A stretch of DNA of 64,000 nt from Jiangella aurantiaca (GTDB lineage: Bacteria; Actinomycetota; Actinomycetes; Jiangellales; Jiangellaceae), in the NCBI RefSeq assembly GCF_004349105.1, contig NZ_SMLB01000009.1, positions 1 to 64,000 of the forward strand, read 5' to 3'. The notes beneath the pieces are model-generated. The model did no database searches. It saw only the letters and a program-made list of their open reading frames with translations, and had not been told where the DNA came from. Below are positions 27,804 through 35,229 of this stretch, in pieces; the first letter of the stretch is position 1, and each line of letters starts with the position of its first letter. A program made the translations under genes and the position numbers.

Positions 27804-28474
27804 CGCACGGCCTCGACCAGCCGCCGGGTGATCGCCATCGGGTTCGTGACGGCGGTCCCGACGACGACGGTGTGCGCGCCCGCATCGAAGGCGGCCAGCA
27901 CGTCGTCGCGGGTCCAGTACCGGCCCTCCGCGACGACCGGGCAGTCCAGCTCGCCCGCCAGCGCCTTGACCAGCGCGAGGTCCGGCCCGTCGTCACCCGG
28001 ACCACCCGAGGCGGTATAGCCGGACAGCGTGCTGCCGACGAGGTCGGCTCCGGCCGCACGGGCGTACCGGCCGGCGTCGAGCGTGTCGACGTCGGCCATG
28101 ACGGGCACGCCGAGGCGGTCGTGGATCTCGGCCACGAGGTCCGCCAGCGAGCCACCGTCCGGCCGTGGCCGCGCCGTCCCGTCCAGCGCCACGACCGTCG
28201 CGCCGGCCTTGACCACGGCGGCGGCCGTCTCGAACGTCGGTGTGATGTAGACGCCGTCGCGGTCGCTGGTCTTGTTGATGCCGAGCACCGGCACCGAGAC
28301 CGCGGCGCTGATCGCGGCGACGTCGGCCGGGCCGTTCGCCCGGATGCCGGCTGCGCCGCCGGCCTCCGCGGCCCGTGCCATCAGTGCCATCGGACCGGGG
28401 CCGTGCAGCGGGTTGTCCGGCCCGGCCTGGCACGACACGACGATCGAGCGGAGCGGGAACACGGCGTCAGACAT
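27800..28474 (-). CDS. nanE: N-acylglucosamine-6-phosphate 2-epimerase
   Basis: 224 residues from the ATG at 28474; a GTG 9 bases upstream is possible. The TIM-barrel pattern SIVVSCQAGPDNPLHGP at the start, then VLGINKTSDRDGVYITPTF, MADVDTLDAGRYARAAGADL and VVAEGRYWTRDDVLAAFDAG, is that of NanE, which converts ManNAc-6-P to GlcNAc-6-P. The start overlaps the kinase gene upstream by 8 bases, and the stop overlaps the ceramidase-like gene by 4. It defines the operon as amino-sugar catabolism. Confidence 0.92.
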   Translation of the reverse strand: MSDAVFPLRSIVVSCQAGPDNPLHGPGPMALMARAAEAGGAAGIRANGPADVAAISAAVSVPVLGINKTSDRDGVYITPTFETAAAVVKAGATVVALDGTARPRPDGGSLADLVAEIHDRLGVPVMADVDTLDAGRYARAAGADLVGSTLSGYTASGGPGDDGPDLALVKALAGELDCPVVAEGRYWTRDDVLAAFDAGAHTVVVGTAVTNPMAITRRLVEAVR

Positions 28475-29417
28475 GTGCGTCACTCCCGGCGGTCAGCATC
28501 AGCGGCGTGTACGGGCCGAGCCCGCCGGCCAGCAGCCGCACGGCGCCCTCCAGCGGGCTGCCCAGCGGCTCGCGCACGCGGATGCCGGGACAGTGCACCT
28601 GGACGGCGTCGGCGAACGGCCGCCGCACGAGGTCCTCGATGGCGAACAGCCCGCCGGCATAGGACACCGGGACGTCCTCGGCGCCGGAGAACGCGCGGGC
28701 CAGCACGGCCGCCGTCGTCGTCACCAGGTCGTCGACGGCGGCGGCCCAGATGCGGCGCGCCACCGGGTCGCCGGACCGGGCCACCGCGGCCACCCAGGGC
28801 GTGCACGTGGCGAGCAGCCGCACCGGCGCGGGCGAGGTGTAGATGCGCTGGGACAGCCCGGCGAGGTCGCCGAAGGCCTCCTGCGCGGCCTCGGTCAGCG
28901 TCGTCGCCGGGCCGCGGCCGTCGCGGGCTGCCAACACCGCGCGCAGCGCCGCCCGGCCGATCGCGAACCCGCTACCGTCGTCGCCGAGCAGGTAGCCGTG
29001 GCCGTCGGCCTGGTGCGCGGTCCCGTCGGCGGCGATGCCGAGGCAGACGACGCCGGTACCGGCCGCGATCACCACTCCAGGGTCGCCCCCGAGCGCGCCG
29101 GCGTGTGCGGTGACCATATCCGCGCCCAGCCACACCTCCGCGCCGCCCAGGCGGTCGCGGATCCGGGTGGCCAGCCGGCGGCGCCGGTCCGGCCGCAACG
29201 GCGCCGCCGTCAGCCCGAGGCAGATCCGCCGCACGCCGGCCGGCGACCCGAGCGCGCCGTACGCCTCCATGACCGCGTCGGAGACGCTGTCCAGCAGGTC
29301 GGTCTCGGCGCTGTACGCGAACCCGCCGGCGTGCGCGATCTCGACGGCGGCGCCGTCACGGACCAGCGCCATCCGCAGGTTCGTCTGCCCGCCGTCGACG
29401 GCCAGCTCCAGACTCAC
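28467..29417 (-). CDS. BadF/BadG/BcrA/BcrD-type sugar kinase (N-acetylhexosamine kinase-like)
   Basis: 316 residues from the GTG at 29417, overlapping the permease stop. The phosphate loop is LAVDGGQTNLRMAL, the second phosphate motif is VVIAAGTGVVCLGI, and GYLLGDDGSGFAIGRAALRA is diagnostic of BadF-type N-acetylglucosamine kinases. It probably phosphorylates the imported amino sugar (GlcNAc or ManNAc), giving the substrate for NanE. The coupling to transporter genes upstream and nanE downstream supports this. Confidence 0.85.
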   Translation of the reverse strand: MSLELAVDGGQTNLRMALVRDGAAVEIAHAGGFAYSAETDLLDSVSDAVMEAYGALGSPAGVRRICLGLTAAPLRPDRRRRLATRIRDRLGGAEVWLGADMVTAHAGALGGDPGVVIAAGTGVVCLGIAADGTAHQADGHGYLLGDDGSGFAIGRAALRAVLAARDGRGPATTLTEAAQEAFGDLAGLSQRIYTSPAPVRLLATCTPWVAAVARSGDPVARRIWAAAVDDLVTTTAAVLARAFSGAEDVPVSYAGGLFAIEDLVRRPFADAVQVHCPGIRVREPLGSPLEGAVRLLAGGLGPYTPLMLTAGSDAHV

Positions 29418-30283
29418 TTGATCCCCGCCGTCATCGTGATCCCTTCGACGAACTTGCGCTGGAGAACCAGGAACAGCAGCAACGTCGGCAGCAGCGCCAG
29501 CAGCGCCGCGGCCATCATCATCGGCAGGCCGCCGGAGCCGAGGTTGTTCGCCTGCATCGCCGCCAGCCCGACCGGCAGCGTCCGGTGCTCCTCGTCGTTG
29601 CCGACCAGGAGCGGCCACAGGTGGCTGTCCCAGTTGGTCATGAAGATGAACAACGCGAGCGCGGCCATCGGCGAGACCATCATCGGCGTCACGACGTTCC
29701 ACAGGATCCGCAGCTCGCCCGCGCCGTCGATGCGGGCCGCCTTGAGCAGCTCGTCGGGCAGGCCGTCGATGCTCTGGCGCATCAGGAAGATCCCGAACGC
29801 GCTGGTGGCCGACGGGATGATCAGCCCGGCGAAGCTGTTCACCCAGCCCAGGTCGAAGACCAGCGCGTACAGCGGCACGTAGATGACCTCCAGCGGCACC
29901 ATCAGCGTCGCCAGCACGACCAGGAACAGCACGTTGCGGCCGCGGTAGGCGAACTTGGAGAAGCTGTACCCGGCCAGCGTGCAGGTGACGACGTTGAGCA
30001 ACGTCACCGAGACTCCGACGACGGTGCTGTTGAGGTAGTACCGCGCGAACGGTGCCTGCTCGAACGGCAGCGTGAAGTTGCCCCAGAGCCACTGCGTCGG
30101 CAGCCAGCGCATCGGACTGGTCAGCACCTCGTCGGCCGGCTTCACCGCGGACAACGCCGCGTACACGAACACCGACGCGAACACGAGGCCGCCGGCGAGC
30201 AGCAGCACGAACACGACGATCTTCCCCACCGGCCGGCGCCGGCGCGACACGGGCGCCGGGCGCGCCACGATCCCCGCGCTCAT
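29414..30283 (-). CDS. Carbohydrate ABC transporter permease (MalG type)
   Basis: 289 residues from the ATG at 30283. It has six membrane helices and the EAA loop LPDELLKAARIDGAGELRIL, plus the MalG-type ending LQRKFVEGITMTAGIK. It forms the second inner-membrane subunit of a CUT1 sugar importer. It overlaps the first permease by 4 bases (ATGA) and the kinase gene by 4 (GTGA). No importer ATPase gene lies in the operon; such systems usually share a multitask ATPase (MsiK) encoded elsewhere. Confidence 0.93.
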   Translation of the reverse strand: MSAGIVARPAPVSRRRRPVGKIVVFVLLLAGGLVFASVFVYAALSAVKPADEVLTSPMRWLPTQWLWGNFTLPFEQAPFARYYLNSTVVGVSVTLLNVVTCTLAGYSFSKFAYRGRNVLFLVVLATLMVPLEVIYVPLYALVFDLGWVNSFAGLIIPSATSAFGIFLMRQSIDGLPDELLKAARIDGAGELRILWNVVTPMMVSPMAALALFIFMTNWDSHLWPLLVGNDEEHRTLPVGLAAMQANNLGSGGLPMMMAAALLALLPTLLLFLVLQRKFVEGITMTAGIK

Positions 30284-31194
30284 GCCGACCTCCGCAGCGC
30301 GCGCAGCTGCACGAACGTCACCATGAGCAGCAGGATGAACATGAGAACGGCGACGGCGGAGGCGCGGCCCATGCGGGCGCTGGCGAAGGCCGTCTTGTAC
30401 ACGAACAGGTTGATCACCTCGGTGCCGAAGCTGCCGCCGGTGAGCACCACCTGCGGGCTGAACGACTGGAAGCCGCGGATGACCGCCATCACCAGGACGA
30501 CGACGGTGATCGGCTTGAGCAGCGGGAGCGTGACGTAGCGCAGCCGGCGCAGCGAGCCGGCGCCGTCCAGCGCCGCGGCCTCCTGCAGGTCCTTCGGGAT
30601 GTTCTGCAGCCCGGCCAGGAAGATGATCAGGAAGAACCCGACCTCCTTCCAGATCGCGGCGATCGCGATCGCCCACTTGGCCCACGTGCTCGACGTCAGC
30701 CACGGGATGTCGGTGTTCAAGGTCTGGTTGAGCAGCCCCTCCGGCTGCAGGACCAGCCGCCAGATCACCGACACCGCCACCCACGACGTCGCGACCGGCG
30801 CGAAGTAGAGCAGCCGCACGAACGCGCTGCCGTGCATCCGGGTGTTCAGGCCGAGCGCCAGGATCAGCGCCAGCAGGACTGCCGGGCCGTACGTGACGGC
30901 GACGTAGAACAGCGAGGCGCCGAGGGAGGCCAGGAACCGTTCGTCGCCGAAGAGGAAGCGGAAGTTGTCCAGGCCGACCCAGACCGGTGGGCTGGTCAGG
31001 TTGTAGTCGTACAGGCTGAGCTGGAATACCCGCAGCATCGGGTAGATCGCGAACGCCGCGAAGAGCACCAGCGCGGGCAGCGCGAACACCAGGCCGACGG
31101 CGTCGCGGCGGCGCCGCCAGCCGGCGCGGCCGGCGCCCGGGAGCCTGGCCCGCTCGCCGCCGGCCCGGTCCGGTGCGGTTCGGGTCAACGCCAT
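30280..31194 (-). CDS. Carbohydrate ABC transporter permease (MalF type)
   Basis: 304 residues from the ATG at 31194. A basic N-terminus precedes six helices beginning GLVFALPALVLFAAFAIYPM. The EAA loop reads IPKDLQEAAALDGAGSLRRL. It is the first membrane subunit of the CUT1 importer, 4 bases after the solute-binding protein gene and overlapping the next permease. Confidence 0.93.
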   Translation of the reverse strand: MALTRTAPDRAGGERARLPGAGRAGWRRRRDAVGLVFALPALVLFAAFAIYPMLRVFQLSLYDYNLTSPPVWVGLDNFRFLFGDERFLASLGASLFYVAVTYGPAVLLALILALGLNTRMHGSAFVRLLYFAPVATSWVAVSVIWRLVLQPEGLLNQTLNTDIPWLTSSTWAKWAIAIAAIWKEVGFFLIIFLAGLQNIPKDLQEAAALDGAGSLRRLRYVTLPLLKPITVVVLVMAVIRGFQSFSPQVVLTGGSFGTEVINLFVYKTAFASARMGRASAVAVLMFILLLMVTFVQLRALRRSA

Positions 31195-31198
31195 GCGA

Positions 31199-32494
31199 CT
31201 AGCTCGACACGCTCTGGTCGACCGACTCGGACGCCTCTTCGAGGCTCTCCGCCGGTGGCTGGCCGTCGAAGATCGACCGCTCGACCGCGGCCTTGATGGC
31301 GTCCTGTACCTCGCTCCAGTGCGGGCCGACCTCGTCGAACGTGCCCTGCTGGTAGGCCTGCGACCAGACGTCGAGGAACGGGATGTTCGCCGCCGCCTCG
31401 GACTGCTCCCAGCCCTGCAGCGGCTGGACGAAGTTGACGTCGGTGAGCCAGCGCTCATGCTGCGACGTCATGTACTCGATGAACCTCCACGCCTCCTCCT
31501 GCTGCTCGGAGGCCTTGTTCACGGCGAAGTAGTAGCCGTACCAGCGCCCGGACGGATTGGCCGGGTCGACCTGCGGCAGCGGGACGACCGCCAGGTTCTC
31601 GAACGTCTCCGGGTTGTCTTGCGCGATCTGCTCGACCGCCCACGGGTAGATCATCGTCATCGACCGGCGGCCGGAGGCGAAGTCCTCGAACGGCGACGTG
31701 GCCTCGCGAGAGGCGGTGTCGGCGTTGCCGACCTGGTCCTCGCGGATGAGGTCGTACCAGATCTGCAGTGCCTCGACCGACTCCGGCTCGGTCAGTGCGG
31801 ACCCGGTGCCGTCCTCGTTGAGGATCGACCCGCCTGTCTCGTTCAGCAGCGTCTGCAGCTGCTGGGTGTGCCAGCCGGAGTGCAGGTAGACGAAGTTGAA
31901 GCCCTCGTGTCCCGCCGCGACCAGCTGCTGGCCGTACTCGGACACGTCGTCCCAGGTCTGGGGCGGGCTGGCCGGGTCGAGGCCGGCGTCGGCGAAGTGC
32001 TGGGTGTTGATGGCGAACGCGGTCGCGTTGAACTCGCTCGGCACGCCGTAGAGGGTGTCGTCGTCGCCCTTCGCGCCGTCGAGCGTGCCGTCGACGTACA
32101 GCGCCTCCAGCTCCTCGACCGACTCGACGCCGAAGGCGGACGGGTCGATCGGCGCCAGCAGCTGCTTCGGGATGTACTCGCCGCGCAGCGCGCTGTCGTC
32201 CATGTTGATGATGTCGGGGCCGGAGCCGTTGCTCAGCGACGTCAGCATCTTGGTGCCGAAGTCGTTGTTCGGGATGGTCTCGTAGGTGATGTCGACGTTC
32301 GGGTTCGCCTCTTCGTACTCCGCGATGAGCTGCTCGTTCAGCTCGGTCATCGGCGGGTGCGTGTGCGTCCAGTAGGTCAGCTCGATCTGGTCGCCGTCGC
32401 CGGTCGAGCCGCCGTCGGAACCGCAGGCGGCGGCGACCGCGAGGACGGCCGCGGCCGGGATCAGGACGGCGCGGGCGCGCGCTCGTGCGCTCAT
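31199..32494 (-). CDS. Extracellular sugar-binding lipoprotein of an ABC importer
   Basis: 431 residues. An Arg-rich start, hydrophobic core and AAAC lipobox (Cys24) give a lipoprotein. The mature part opens ELTYWTHTHPPMTELNEQLI, the CUT1 binding-protein pattern, with WAVEQIA and TGGSILNEDGTG-type loops later. It captures the sugar outside and hands it to the two permeases. The context (kinase, NanE) suggests an amino sugar or an oligosaccharide containing one. Confidence 0.92.
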   Translation of the reverse strand: MSARARARAVLIPAAAVLAVAAACGSDGGSTGDGDQIELTYWTHTHPPMTELNEQLIAEYEEANPNVDITYETIPNNDFGTKMLTSLSNGSGPDIINMDDSALRGEYIPKQLLAPIDPSAFGVESVEELEALYVDGTLDGAKGDDDTLYGVPSEFNATAFAINTQHFADAGLDPASPPQTWDDVSEYGQQLVAAGHEGFNFVYLHSGWHTQQLQTLLNETGGSILNEDGTGSALTEPESVEALQIWYDLIREDQVGNADTASREATSPFEDFASGRRSMTMIYPWAVEQIAQDNPETFENLAVVPLPQVDPANPSGRWYGYYFAVNKASEQQEEAWRFIEYMTSQHERWLTDVNFVQPLQGWEQSEAAANIPFLDVWSQAYQQGTFDEVGPHWSEVQDAIKAAVERSIFDGQPPAESLEEASESVDQSVSS

Positions 32495-32542
32495 GGGTTG
32501 CTCGCTTTCGTCGGTCCGCCCACGATGGGGCGGTGCGGAAGG

Positions 32543-33304
32543 TCAGGCAGGTCGCCGGACGCGCCGGTGCGGTGCCGCCGCGGGCACGGGCCGCAGTTCG
32601 GCCGTGAGCTGGAACCGGTCGCCGCGGAACACGTCGGTGCCGCACTCGACGACCCGTCCGTTCGCGCCGAACGTGACGACGTCGAGCTGGAACGCCGGCC
32701 GGCCCGGCTCGGTGTGCAGCAGGGCGGCGTCCTGCCCGTCGAGGAGCGTCGGCTCGATGGTCGTGCGACCGGTGAGGATCGGAATGCCGTAGCGGTCCGC
32801 GAGGAGGTCGTACCAGGAGCCGTCCAGGTCCGCCGGCGCCAGGCCCGGCACGACGTCGTCGGCCACCCAGGTTGTCTCCAGGCCGATGGGGTCGCCGTCG
32901 GCGGTGCGGAGCCGGGTGAACCGGACGATCGTGGTGTTGACGGGGATGCGCAGCGTCCGGGCCTGGCGCGGCCCGGCCGGCAACCGCCGGAACTCCAGCG
33001 TCACACTGCCCGGCACCAGGCCGCGGCTACGCATCTCCTGCGAGAACGAGGTCATCGCGAGGCGGCGGTTCAACTTCGGTCGCGCGACGAAGTTGCCCCG
33101 GCCGTGCTCACGTACGACGAACCCGGCCGTCGCCAGGTCGTCGAGGGCCCGCCGCAGCGTCATGCGGGCCACACCCCAGTCGTGCGCCAGCCGGCGTTCC
33201 GGCGGGAGCGCGACGCCTTCGTCGCCGTGGTCGATGAGCTCGAGCAGGCGGCCGCGCACTTGTGCGACCTTGCCGGTCGCCGACCCGAATGCGTCGTTCG
33301 CCAT
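32543..33304 (-). CDS. GntR/HutC-family regulator of the amino-sugar operon
   Basis: 253 residues from the ATG at 33304 with GAGGAG upstream. The N-terminal winged helix contains LPPERRLAHDWGVARMTLRR and ALDDLATAGFVVREHGRGNF; the C-terminal UTRA domain has VRFTRLRTADGDPIGLETTW. Members such as DasR and NagR respond to amino-sugar phosphates. It is the first gene of the operon, 48 bases before the binding-protein gene, so it is probably autoregulated. A DasR-like site lies upstream. Confidence 0.9.
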   Translation of the reverse strand: MANDAFGSATGKVAQVRGRLLELIDHGDEGVALPPERRLAHDWGVARMTLRRALDDLATAGFVVREHGRGNFVARPKLNRRLAMTSFSQEMRSRGLVPGSVTLEFRRLPAGPRQARTLRIPVNTTIVRFTRLRTADGDPIGLETTWVADDVVPGLAPADLDGSWYDLLADRYGIPILTGRTTIEPTLLDGQDAALLHTEPGRPAFQLDVVTFGANGRVVECGTDVFRGDRFQLTAELRPVPAAAPHRRVRRPA

Positions 33305-33327
33305 GTCGTGAGCTCCTCGGCGTGAGA

Positions 33328-33337
33328 GGTGCGCACC
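33328..33337. promoter_or_regulatory. Palindrome GGTGCGCACC in the gntR leader
   Basis: A perfect 10-base palindrome 24 bases upstream of the gntR start, just downstream of a TATAAA-like sequence on the minus strand. It is a possible operator, but short enough to be chance in GC-rich DNA. Confidence 0.3.
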
Positions 33338-33379
33338 TTTATAGTCCGTCGCGCTGGACCGCACCAGGGCGGCGGCGAA

Positions 33380-33395
33380 CCTGGATTAGACCAGT
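33380..33395. promoter_or_regulatory. DasR-like (dre) operator upstream of gntR
   Basis: On the minus strand it reads ACTGGTCTAATCCAGG, 12 of 16 matches to the dre consensus ACTGGTCTAGACCACT as I recall it. It lies 76 bases upstream of gntR. It supports control of the operon by a GntR/HutC regulator responding to an amino-sugar phosphate. Confidence 0.45.
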
Positions 33396-33470
33396 CGTCG
33401 GCGCAACCGGGCGGTGCTGCCGCAGGCCACGGGCTTTTCCGTGCGGCCGGACCGGCACTGGTCCAACGAC

Positions 33471-34256
33471 TCAGCGCAGCAGCGACCGTGCCGTGGGTGC
33501 CAGCCGCAGCGCGACGGGTGGGGCGCTGAGCCGCCGGTCCAGCTCGGCGCGGAGTGCGGTCCGGCTTTCCCAGGCGGCCGTGTGCTCGGCCTGCGCGGCG
33601 GCGTCGTCGAAGCGGGCGGCCCAGACGAACGCGTTCGCGTCCTCGCGCACCGGCAGCCCCGGAAAAGTGTTCGGCGACCGGTCGGTCTCGAGCCGGGCCA
33701 GCGGGGTGACGCCCAGCGCCGGCTCGATCTCGGCGGCGAAGAACCGGCCGAACTCGCGCACGTCGCCGGCCACCGGGTAGACCACCACGCTCACCAGCGA
33801 CGACGGCGTCAGGGTCGCCCCCGCGGGCGGCCGGGCCGCCGCGACGTCGCCGCCGACGCCGGGGAACGGGAACCCCGACCCGGCATCGACGGGATGCAGT
33901 AGGTGCACGTCGTCGACGTCGATCATGGTGGCGTTGGCGGCCGCGCCGTGCCGCTTCCAGACCGGCCCGGAGTAGAACGCCGTCAGCGCCTCGTGCCGCG
34001 TCGCCATGTCGGCGAAGCCCCGGATCCAGACGAACCGGTTCGGCGCGTCGAGGTCGCGGAACTGGCCGATCAGCCGCATGCCGAGCACTTCCTGCGACTC
34101 GACGAACTCGCGGTCGAAGATCGTGATGAGGTCGTCGCGGCGCTCCGGGTACACGGTGTACTGCCGCAGCTCGACGATGGGGCAGCACAGACTTCCCCTT
34201 GCGGGGCTCGCCGCGGCCTGGACCTCGCGGTCGGCCTTGGGACGGTCACTGGTCAT
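33471..34256 (-). CDS. NIPSNAP-family protein with a repeat-derived N-terminus
   Basis: 261 residues from the ATG at 34256. The conserved part begins at IVELRQYTVYPERRDDLITI, a typical NIPSNAP start, and a second ferredoxin-like half begins LVSVVVYPVAGDVREFGRFF. NIPSNAP proteins are small alpha-beta barrels of unclear function. The first ~25 residues (PKADREVQAAASPARG and flanks) are encoded by copy C of the dispersed repeat and have no counterpart in the family as I know it. No other standard start codon lies in frame before the conserved part. Confidence 0.75.
   Translation of the reverse strand: MTSDRPKADREVQAAASPARGSLCCPIVELRQYTVYPERRDDLITIFDREFVESQEVLGMRLIGQFRDLDAPNRFVWIRGFADMATRHEALTAFYSGPVWKRHGAAANATMIDVDDVHLLHPVDAGSGFPFPGVGGDVAAARPPAGATLTPSSLVSVVVYPVAGDVREFGRFFAAEIEPALGVTPLARLETDRSPNTFPGLPVREDANAFVWAARFDDAAAQAEHTAAWESRTALRAELDRRLSAPPVALRLAPTARSLLR
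34191..34240 (-). repeat. Dispersed ~50-bp repeat, copy C, inside the 5' end of the NIPSNAP gene
   Basis: On the minus strand it reads AAGGCCGACCGCGAGG, then CCGCGGCGAGCCCCGCAAGG. It matches copies A and B with a few substitutions and small gaps. Unlike the other two it lies within a reading frame, supplying codons for the protein N-terminus. Confidence 0.6.
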
Positions 34257-34290
34257 GCCGCGCACGGTAGCCGCAGGCACCGACAGGCGG

Positions 34291-35169
34291 TCAGCGCTCC
34301 AGCAGCGTTCGCAGCTCCGCGACGATCACCTCCGGCGCCTCCTCGGCCATGAAGTGACCCGCTGTCGTCGTGGTGTGCCGCAGGTCCGGCACCCACGCCT
34401 TCCAGAGGCCGGCCGCGTCGTAGCCGAGCGCCGCGCCCCAGTCCTGCTGGACGACGGTGACCGGCATCGCCAGCCGCCGGCCGGCCGCCCGGTCCGCCGC
34501 GTCGTGCTCGACGTCGATGCCGGCGGAGGCGCGGTAGTCGGCCACGATCGACGGGACGGCGGCCGCGCAGGCCCGCAGGTACTCGGCGCGCACGCCGGCC
34601 GGGATCGCGTCCGGCCCGGCGCCCCACTGGTCGAGGAAATACCCGAAGAACTCGTCGGCCGACGCGGCGATCAGCCGTTCCGGCAGCCCGGGCGGCTGAG
34701 CCATGAGGTACAGGTGGAACGCGACCGCCGCCGACGCTCCGTGCAGCACGTCCCACATGTCCAGTGTCGGCAGCACGTCGAGGACGGCGAGGTGGCTGAC
34801 GCGGTCGGGGTGGTCCAGGCCGGCGCGGAACGCGACCAGTGCGCCGCGGTCGTGGCCCGCGAGCGCGAACCGCTCGTGGCCCAGCCGCCGCGCCAGCGCG
34901 ACGACGTCGGCGGCCATGGTGCGCTTGGAGAAGGTGCCGGCGTCCGCCGCCGCGGGCTTGTCGCTGCCGCCATAGCCGCGCAGGTCCGGGACGATGACGG
35001 TGTGGTCGCGGGCCAGGTCCGCCGCGACGTGCCGCCACATCAGGTGCGTCTGCGGGAACCCGTGCAGCAGCACGATCGGGCGGCCGGCGCCGCCGACGGC
35101 GACGTTCAGCGCGACGTCGCCGTCGACCGGGACGCGCTGGTACTCGAAGTCGGGGATGGTGGGCGGCAT
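34291..35169 (-). CDS. Alpha/beta hydrolase, epoxide hydrolase / haloacetate dehalogenase-like
   Basis: 292 residues from the ATG at 35169 with AGAGGAG upstream. HGFPQTHLMWR gives the oxyanion region, PDLRGYGGSDKP is the typical cap-side motif, and the nucleophile elbow is AGHDRGALVA with Asp as nucleophile, as in epoxide hydrolases and haloacetate dehalogenases. The C-terminal AGHFMAEEAPE holds the catalytic His. It is divergent from a BTAD regulator with a 60-bp gap and probably controlled by it. Confidence 0.88.
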   Translation of the reverse strand: MPPTIPDFEYQRVPVDGDVALNVAVGGAGRPIVLLHGFPQTHLMWRHVAADLARDHTVIVPDLRGYGGSDKPAAADAGTFSKRTMAADVVALARRLGHERFALAGHDRGALVAFRAGLDHPDRVSHLAVLDVLPTLDMWDVLHGASAAVAFHLYLMAQPPGLPERLIAASADEFFGYFLDQWGAGPDAIPAGVRAEYLRACAAAVPSIVADYRASAGIDVEHDAADRAAGRRLAMPVTVVQQDWGAALGYDAAGLWKAWVPDLRHTTTTAGHFMAEEAPEVIVAELRTLLER

Positions 35170-35229
35170 GACACTCCTCTGGGTGAAGCTGGGGACGTGA
35201 CCAGCCTCCGGCCTGCCGATGAGCGTTCG

